From Methanobacteriota archaeon (GTDB lineage Archaea; Halobacteriota; Syntropharchaeia; JACQPP01): a stretch of 18,770 nucleotides of DNA. How positions within the stretch are numbered: the first letter of the stretch is position 1. The stretch is from assembly GCA_016207465.1 (NCBI GenBank), contig JACQPP010000003.1, forward strand, positions 1 to 18,770, written 5' to 3'. The DNA itself is not shown here. Below are more notes on the stretch, generated by a model. It had not been told where the DNA came from. It worked only from the letters and a program-made list of their open reading frames with translations, and did no database searches.

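Noticed and set aside
14522..18340. Tandem repeats as a possible CRISPR array
   Set aside because: Units are 306-330 bp, in frame and coding, with diverged copies. There are no short identical repeats separated by unique spacers.
18762..18764. GTG at 18764-18762 as the true start of the giant gene
   Set aside because: The frame is open to the window edge, the residues after it are the middle of an FN3-like strand, and no signal peptide follows.

Overview
The window holds one giant minus-strand gene that enters from beyond the right edge and runs to base 1218, followed by a small coiled-coil gene (1214-81) that starts 3 bases after the giant gene's stop. Coding density is close to total. There are no RNA genes, insertion sequences or CRISPR arrays. 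The high GC content, absence of introns, extreme density of N-glycosylation sequons, CARDB/NEW3-like and 'HFSVFAIA'-ending surface modules, and a HerA/DUF87-type ATPase all point to an archaeon. Modules of the 'WSNFTWQN...GWRIYYKDxAGN' type remind me of surface proteins from DPANN lineages (Aenigmatarchaeota, Micrarchaeota, Iainarchaeota and similar), but the phylum is inference.

The giant product has at least 5,850 residues in this window and lacks its N-terminus. From outside to inside (right to left on the map) it contains: a cysteine-bearing FN3-like module; 12 Ig/cadherin-like repeats of 100-110 residues; a four-cysteine Ig-like module; a 'WSNFTW' module; a PKD-like module; a NosD-type right-handed beta-helix encoded by unusually AT-rich DNA; PKD- and FN3-like modules; 5 more Ig-like repeats; second copies of the four-cysteine and WSNFTW modules; two PKD-like modules; a macroglobulin-like module; a six-bladed Asp-box-like beta-propeller; a third WSNFTW module; seven CARDB/NEW3-like domains; 21 in-register pentapeptides (a second, quadrilateral beta-helix); a terminal surface domain; a Thr14/Gly6 linker flanked by a 26-bp direct repeat; two juxtamembrane beta-sandwiches; one transmembrane helix (2640-2711); and a cytoplasmic FtsK/HerA-superfamily P-loop ATPase with intact Walker A, Walker B and candidate arginine-finger residues, ending in a coiled-coil tail. 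Residue numbers below count from the codon at 18764-18762, the first GTG in the open frame. That GTG is not the true start.

The most notable observation is the architecture: a glycosylated extracellular fibre of about 5,350 residues fused in one polypeptide to a cytoplasmic ring-forming motor. If the ATPase forms a hexamer as its family does, six fibres would radiate from one pore-sized membrane patch. The coiled-coil protein encoded 3 bases downstream is the obvious candidate cytoplasmic partner. This looks like a contact-dependent adhesion or translocation machine, but that function is inference.

The ectodomain shows how it evolved. The Ig-like repeats form higher-order units (subtype order a-b-c-d-e) that recur, followed each time by the same downstream modules. 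Exact DNA repeats of 57 bp and 49 bp between distant units indicate recent recombination inside the gene. Because such repeats can be collapsed or expanded in assembly, unit counts should be confirmed with long reads.
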